NCBI GenBank assembly: GCA_937926265.1 | Contig: CALAZS010000170.1 | Span: 1 to 9,435, forward strand | Source of the DNA: an uncultured Gammaproteobacteria bacterium | Lineage (GTDB): Bacteria > Pseudomonadota > Gammaproteobacteria > Chromatiales > Chromatiaceae | Length of the DNA stretch: 9,435 bases | Direction of reading: 5' to 3' | Shown here: positions 7,801 through 9,435 of the stretch, piece by piece | How the letters are laid out: each line of letters begins with the position of its first letter | Numbering within the stretch: position 1 is the stretch's first letter | The notes under the pieces: model-generated | What the model was told of the DNA's origin: nothing | The model's input: only the letters and a program-made list of their open reading frames with translations | The model's database searches: none | Translations under genes and position numbers: made by a program

Positions 7801-9435
7801 CCAATCTGGTTGGGCTAAAGGCTGAAGAAAAAAGCATTGAATTGATGTTCGATCTTCCAGCTGAATTGCCGACGGCCTTAATAGGTGACCCGTTACGCCT
7901 TGGGCAAGTTTTAATCAATCTGGGTAATAATGCCGTTAAGTTCACCGAGGAAGGTGAAATCGTTATTGCTGTAAAAGTAATTGAAAATACTGATTCAGAG
8001 TGCCAACTTCAATTTTCAGTGCGAGATAGCGGCATAGGCATGAACAAAGAACAGCAGGCAAAACTCTTCCAGTCGTTCTCTCAAGCCGATACGTCAACCA
8101 CACGTAAATTTGGTGGAACAGGACTAGGACTTGCTATTTCTAAAAAGCTAACCGAACTTATGGATGGTGATATTTGGGTTGAAAGTGAACCTGGTGTCGG
8201 CAGTGCATTTAACTTTACAGCTTATTTTGGCAAGCAGCAGGGCGTGGTTTCTAAGCGAAGATCCACTGCAAGTGGATTAGGCTCACTGCACGTTTTGATG
8301 GTTGATGATAATGCCTCATCACGAGAAATTCTCAGTAATATGTTAGCAAACATTGGCCTGAGAGTTGATCAGGCAGGTGGTGGTGAGACAGCTCTATCCC
8401 TGCTTGAAGAGACTGATACAAATGATCCCTATGAACTTGTCCTTATGGATTGGAAGATGCCGGGTCTTGATGGGGTAGAAACAGCTCGACTGATACAAAA
8501 TGATAAAACCTTAGAAAATATTCCGACCCTGATCATGGTGACAGCTTATGGTCGGGAAGAAGCCCGTCATGCTGCTGAAGGCGTCGATATCAGTGGTTTT
8601 CTCACTAAACCCGTTACACCATCAACTTTGCTGGATTCGATTATGTACGCTATGGGACATGAAGCGACTTCAGATGGCCGTCATACACACCATCAAGAAG
8701 AGATCTCATCTGATATTAATAAGTTGAGAGGCGCAAAAGTCTTGCTGGTTGAAGATAACGAAATCAATCAGGAGCTTGCACTCGACATTCTTTCCAACAA
8801 TGGATTGTTTGTTGAAGTAGCCAACAATGGTCAGGAAGCTCTAGATATACTAGCTTCAGAGAAATTTGATGGCGTTTTAATGGACTGCCAAATGCCTGTC
8901 ATGGATGGTTATGAGGCCACGAGGAGGTTGAGACTTCAGGCTCAGCATAAACAATTGCCGATATTAGCTATGACAGCTAATGCGATGGCTGGGGATCGAG
9001 AAAAAGTCACTGATGCAGGCATGAATGATCATATTGCTAAACCTATTAATGTAAATGACATGTTTGCCACAATGGCTAAGTGGATTGTTCCTAGTAAACC
9101 TGTTATTGATGAGTCATTAAGCCACAAATCTATACAGCAAGAAGATACAGACGATATACCTGGGTTAACAGGTATTGATACTCAAGTTGGCCTGGAGATT
9201 GCTCAAGGCAATAAAAAACTTTACAGAAAGCTTCTCATCAAATTTCGTGATTCACAGCGAAATTTTAAGAATGAATTTGAGAAAACTCTTAGCTCAAATG
9301 ACACTAATACGGCTGAACGACTTGCGCATACTTTAAAAGGTGTGGCGGGGAATATCGGAGCTAAGAAGGTGCAAGCAGCTTCAATAAAACTGGAACAAGG
9401 TTGTAAAGATGCTAAGACTGATCTTTCAGTGCTAT
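4881..9435 (+). CDS. Reg_prop/Y_Y_Y hybrid sensor histidine kinase (3' end outside window)
   Basis: A giant one-piece sensor of 1518 codons in the window, running off the right edge. Residues count from GTG 4881. Order: signal peptide, with a hydrophobic stretch about 23-38 and likely cleavage after SHAHA; about 14 Reg_prop repeats at roughly 60-715, each with an (I/L)EDRDGxLWFGT-type core, matching two seven-bladed propellers; Y_Y_Y domain about 745-830 (NRYQYMLEGFD, YTLRIRGTNNDG); TM about 836-855; coiled coil; HisKA with His900 in MSHEIRTPMN; HATPase_c about 1000-1115 with DSGIGM and GGTGLGLAISKKL; REC1 with Asp1190; REC2 with Asp1335; Hpt with His1483 in LAHTLKGVAGNIGA. The propeller is expected in the periplasm; related sensors in Bacteroidetes detect glycan fragments, but the ligand here is unknown. 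No DNA-binding output is fused, so the Hpt should hand phosphate to a separate regulator. Alternative starts are TTG 4851, which has the better-spaced Shine-Dalgarno site, and GTG 4887. Composition changes from GC-richer to AT-richer at about 7480-7560. Confidence 0.93.
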   Translation, partial: MKVTNSKCPASKTGSGSSKLLKALSYLLFALAFFATSHAHASVSLPKTSSGSETITPTLMKFTPAFDIGGQPTHAAIQDREGFLWFGSFFNGLVRFDGSSVKFFNTRTTDLSNDFVTQVLEDSEGVFWIGTNNGLNRYDKKTNTWSAFFHDPDNLENSLAGSTFLLAATTIIEDRDGLLWFGTSSGLSTYDRRDGKFGNYRHDPDNPNSLPDNEIRSVLEDRDGIIWVATHEGLAFIDKQSGKVRRLLNDPNDPNSLPANDISSMIEDKDGILWFASKRSGLIRYDKSKQTFKLFAPSKGDPESVPDINIQEIYYTRDGKIVFLDDTEGVGLAIFDPATGKTRIQNRRMGAPNNLTSDAILGLLEDKDGVLWVIHNNGKVDKHDPRHFRFEVFTHDPNNPDSIAYNQALPIYEDRLENLWIGTFGKGLERFEKDSKRFIHYGHDPEDPSALPQGYPCGFFEDRAGNFYVSTFSGLVEFDRDTGKVIRHLTDDTSFYAMIQDHEDEDVVWAVGWDMAFNRFNLRTSERKQYKHDPQDPDSFAAVTSIRFIAERENPNIFWIATWGGGLEKFDKRTEQFTHHQHDPEDPATISSDTVYDVIQDREGRIWVTTDKGFNRLDPKTGKFQRFGKEQGFQATIVNNVIQDLNGFLWLGTDLGIVKFDPNTEKVLKTYSVDDGLVSHNFWPTSRVATVDGRLFFGGFNGVNLFRPESLEDNKNPPPIYLTSLMQDGELLKAGAAPEILETLQLDWRNNSFDFEYVALNFLRSMKNRYQYMLEGFDRGWYDAGADRKGRYVNLPGGEYTLRIRGTNNDGVWSLPEQEVALPIGVTFPPWKRWWAYCLYVMAILSMLYYYLQLSNRKSEREKRVLEQAVQDRTQELIVAKEIAEEATKAKSDFLANMSHEIRTPMNAIIGMSHLALQTELDRKQRNYVQKVHRSAESLLGIINDILDFSKIEAGKLDMEKIDFRLEDVFDNLANLVGLKAEEKSIELMFDLPAELPTALIGDPLRLGQVLINLGNNAVKFTEEGEIVIAVKVIENTDSECQLQFSVRDSGIGMNKEQQAKLFQSFSQADTSTTRKFGGTGLGLAISKKLTELMDGDIWVESEPGVGSAFNFTAYFGKQQGVVSKRRSTASGLGSLHVLMVDDNASSREILSNMLANIGLRVDQAGGGETALSLLEETDTNDPYELVLMDWKMPGLDGVETARLIQNDKTLENIPTLIMVTAYGREEARHAAEGVDISGFLTKPVTPSTLLDSIMYAMGHEATSDGRHTHHQEEISSDINKLRGAKVLLVEDNEINQELALDILSNNGLFVEVANNGQEALDILASEKFDGVLMDCQMPVMDGYEATRRLRLQAQHKQLPILAMTANAMAGDREKVTDAGMNDHIAKPINVNDMFATMAKWIVPSKPVIDESLSHKSIQQEDTDDIPGLTGIDTQVGLEIAQGNKKLYRKLLIKFRDSQRNFKNEFEKTLSSNDTNTAERLAHTLKGVAGNIGAKKVQAASIKLEQGCKDAKTDLSVL
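7518..8908 (+). repeat. Right arm of 1.39-kb inverted repeat (kinase-receiver module)
   Basis: Partner of 1-1391. The most conserved part is 7620-7687, where 68 bases differ at one position only (7649), including an exact block of 38 bases at 7650-7687. Protein similarity begins at AKEIAEEATKAKSDFLANMS (codon 7518) and stays high through both receivers. The linker between receivers, around MGHEATSDGRHTHHQEE, is the most divergent part of the module but has the same length. The matching C-terminal tail of the left kinase is outside the window, so the right limit of the arm is set by the window edge, not by loss of similarity. Confidence 0.9.

Noticed and set aside
1..9435. Transposase, insertion-sequence ends, tRNA, CRISPR or phage signals that might explain the duplication.
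   Set aside because: I saw none. The inverted repeat is coding sequence for a kinase module, not a mobile element.

Overview
The window reads as part of a bacterial signalling locus, most likely from a gammaproteobacterium, possibly marine. That placement rests on the TorT-like protein and the style of the hybrid kinases; no rRNA or housekeeping gene is present to fix the genus. It holds two large hybrid sensor histidine kinases transcribed divergently. Both run off the ends of the window, and a mostly non-coding spacer of about 0.65-0.7 kb separates the two transcription units.

Left, minus strand (4205 down to 1): a TorT-type periplasmic binding protein is followed with no gap (TAA immediately followed by ATG) by a membrane-bound hybrid kinase. 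The kinase order is TM, extracytoplasmic domain, TM, PAS, PAS, HisKA, HATPase_c, REC, REC, then the window edge. The pair looks like a TorT/TorS-style ligand sensor, with PAS domains in the place where TorS has HAMP.

Middle (4206-4850): AT-rich spacer. It holds a perfect 16-bp palindrome, a Fur-box-like inverted repeat, and a broken remnant of a response regulator on the minus strand (4600-4730) that keeps the REC N-terminus but has a one-base deletion and is truncated. An adjacent tandem duplication at 4835-4891 repeats the Shine-Dalgarno plus start-codon region of the right-hand gene.

Right, plus strand (4881 to 9435): a very large hybrid kinase of 1518 or more codons. It has a signal peptide, about 14 Reg_prop (two-component-regulator propeller) repeats, a Y_Y_Y domain, a TM segment, a coiled coil, HisKA, HATPase_c, REC, REC and an Hpt domain that is cut by the window edge.

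The main unusual feature is that the HisKA-HATPase-REC-REC parts of the two kinases are near-copies. Positions 1-1391 (minus) and 7518-8908 (plus) form an inverted repeat of about 1.39 kb, colinear without net indels, while the sensor halves are unrelated. In the right-hand gene the sensor half is visibly richer in G+C than the kinase half, and the change falls close to the start of the shared module. This suggests a sensor swap, fusion or gene conversion that gave two different sensors the same transmitter and receivers. The likely result is that a periplasmic small-ligand system and a propeller-type sensor feed the same downstream phosphorelay. No intact response regulator with an output domain is visible in the window.
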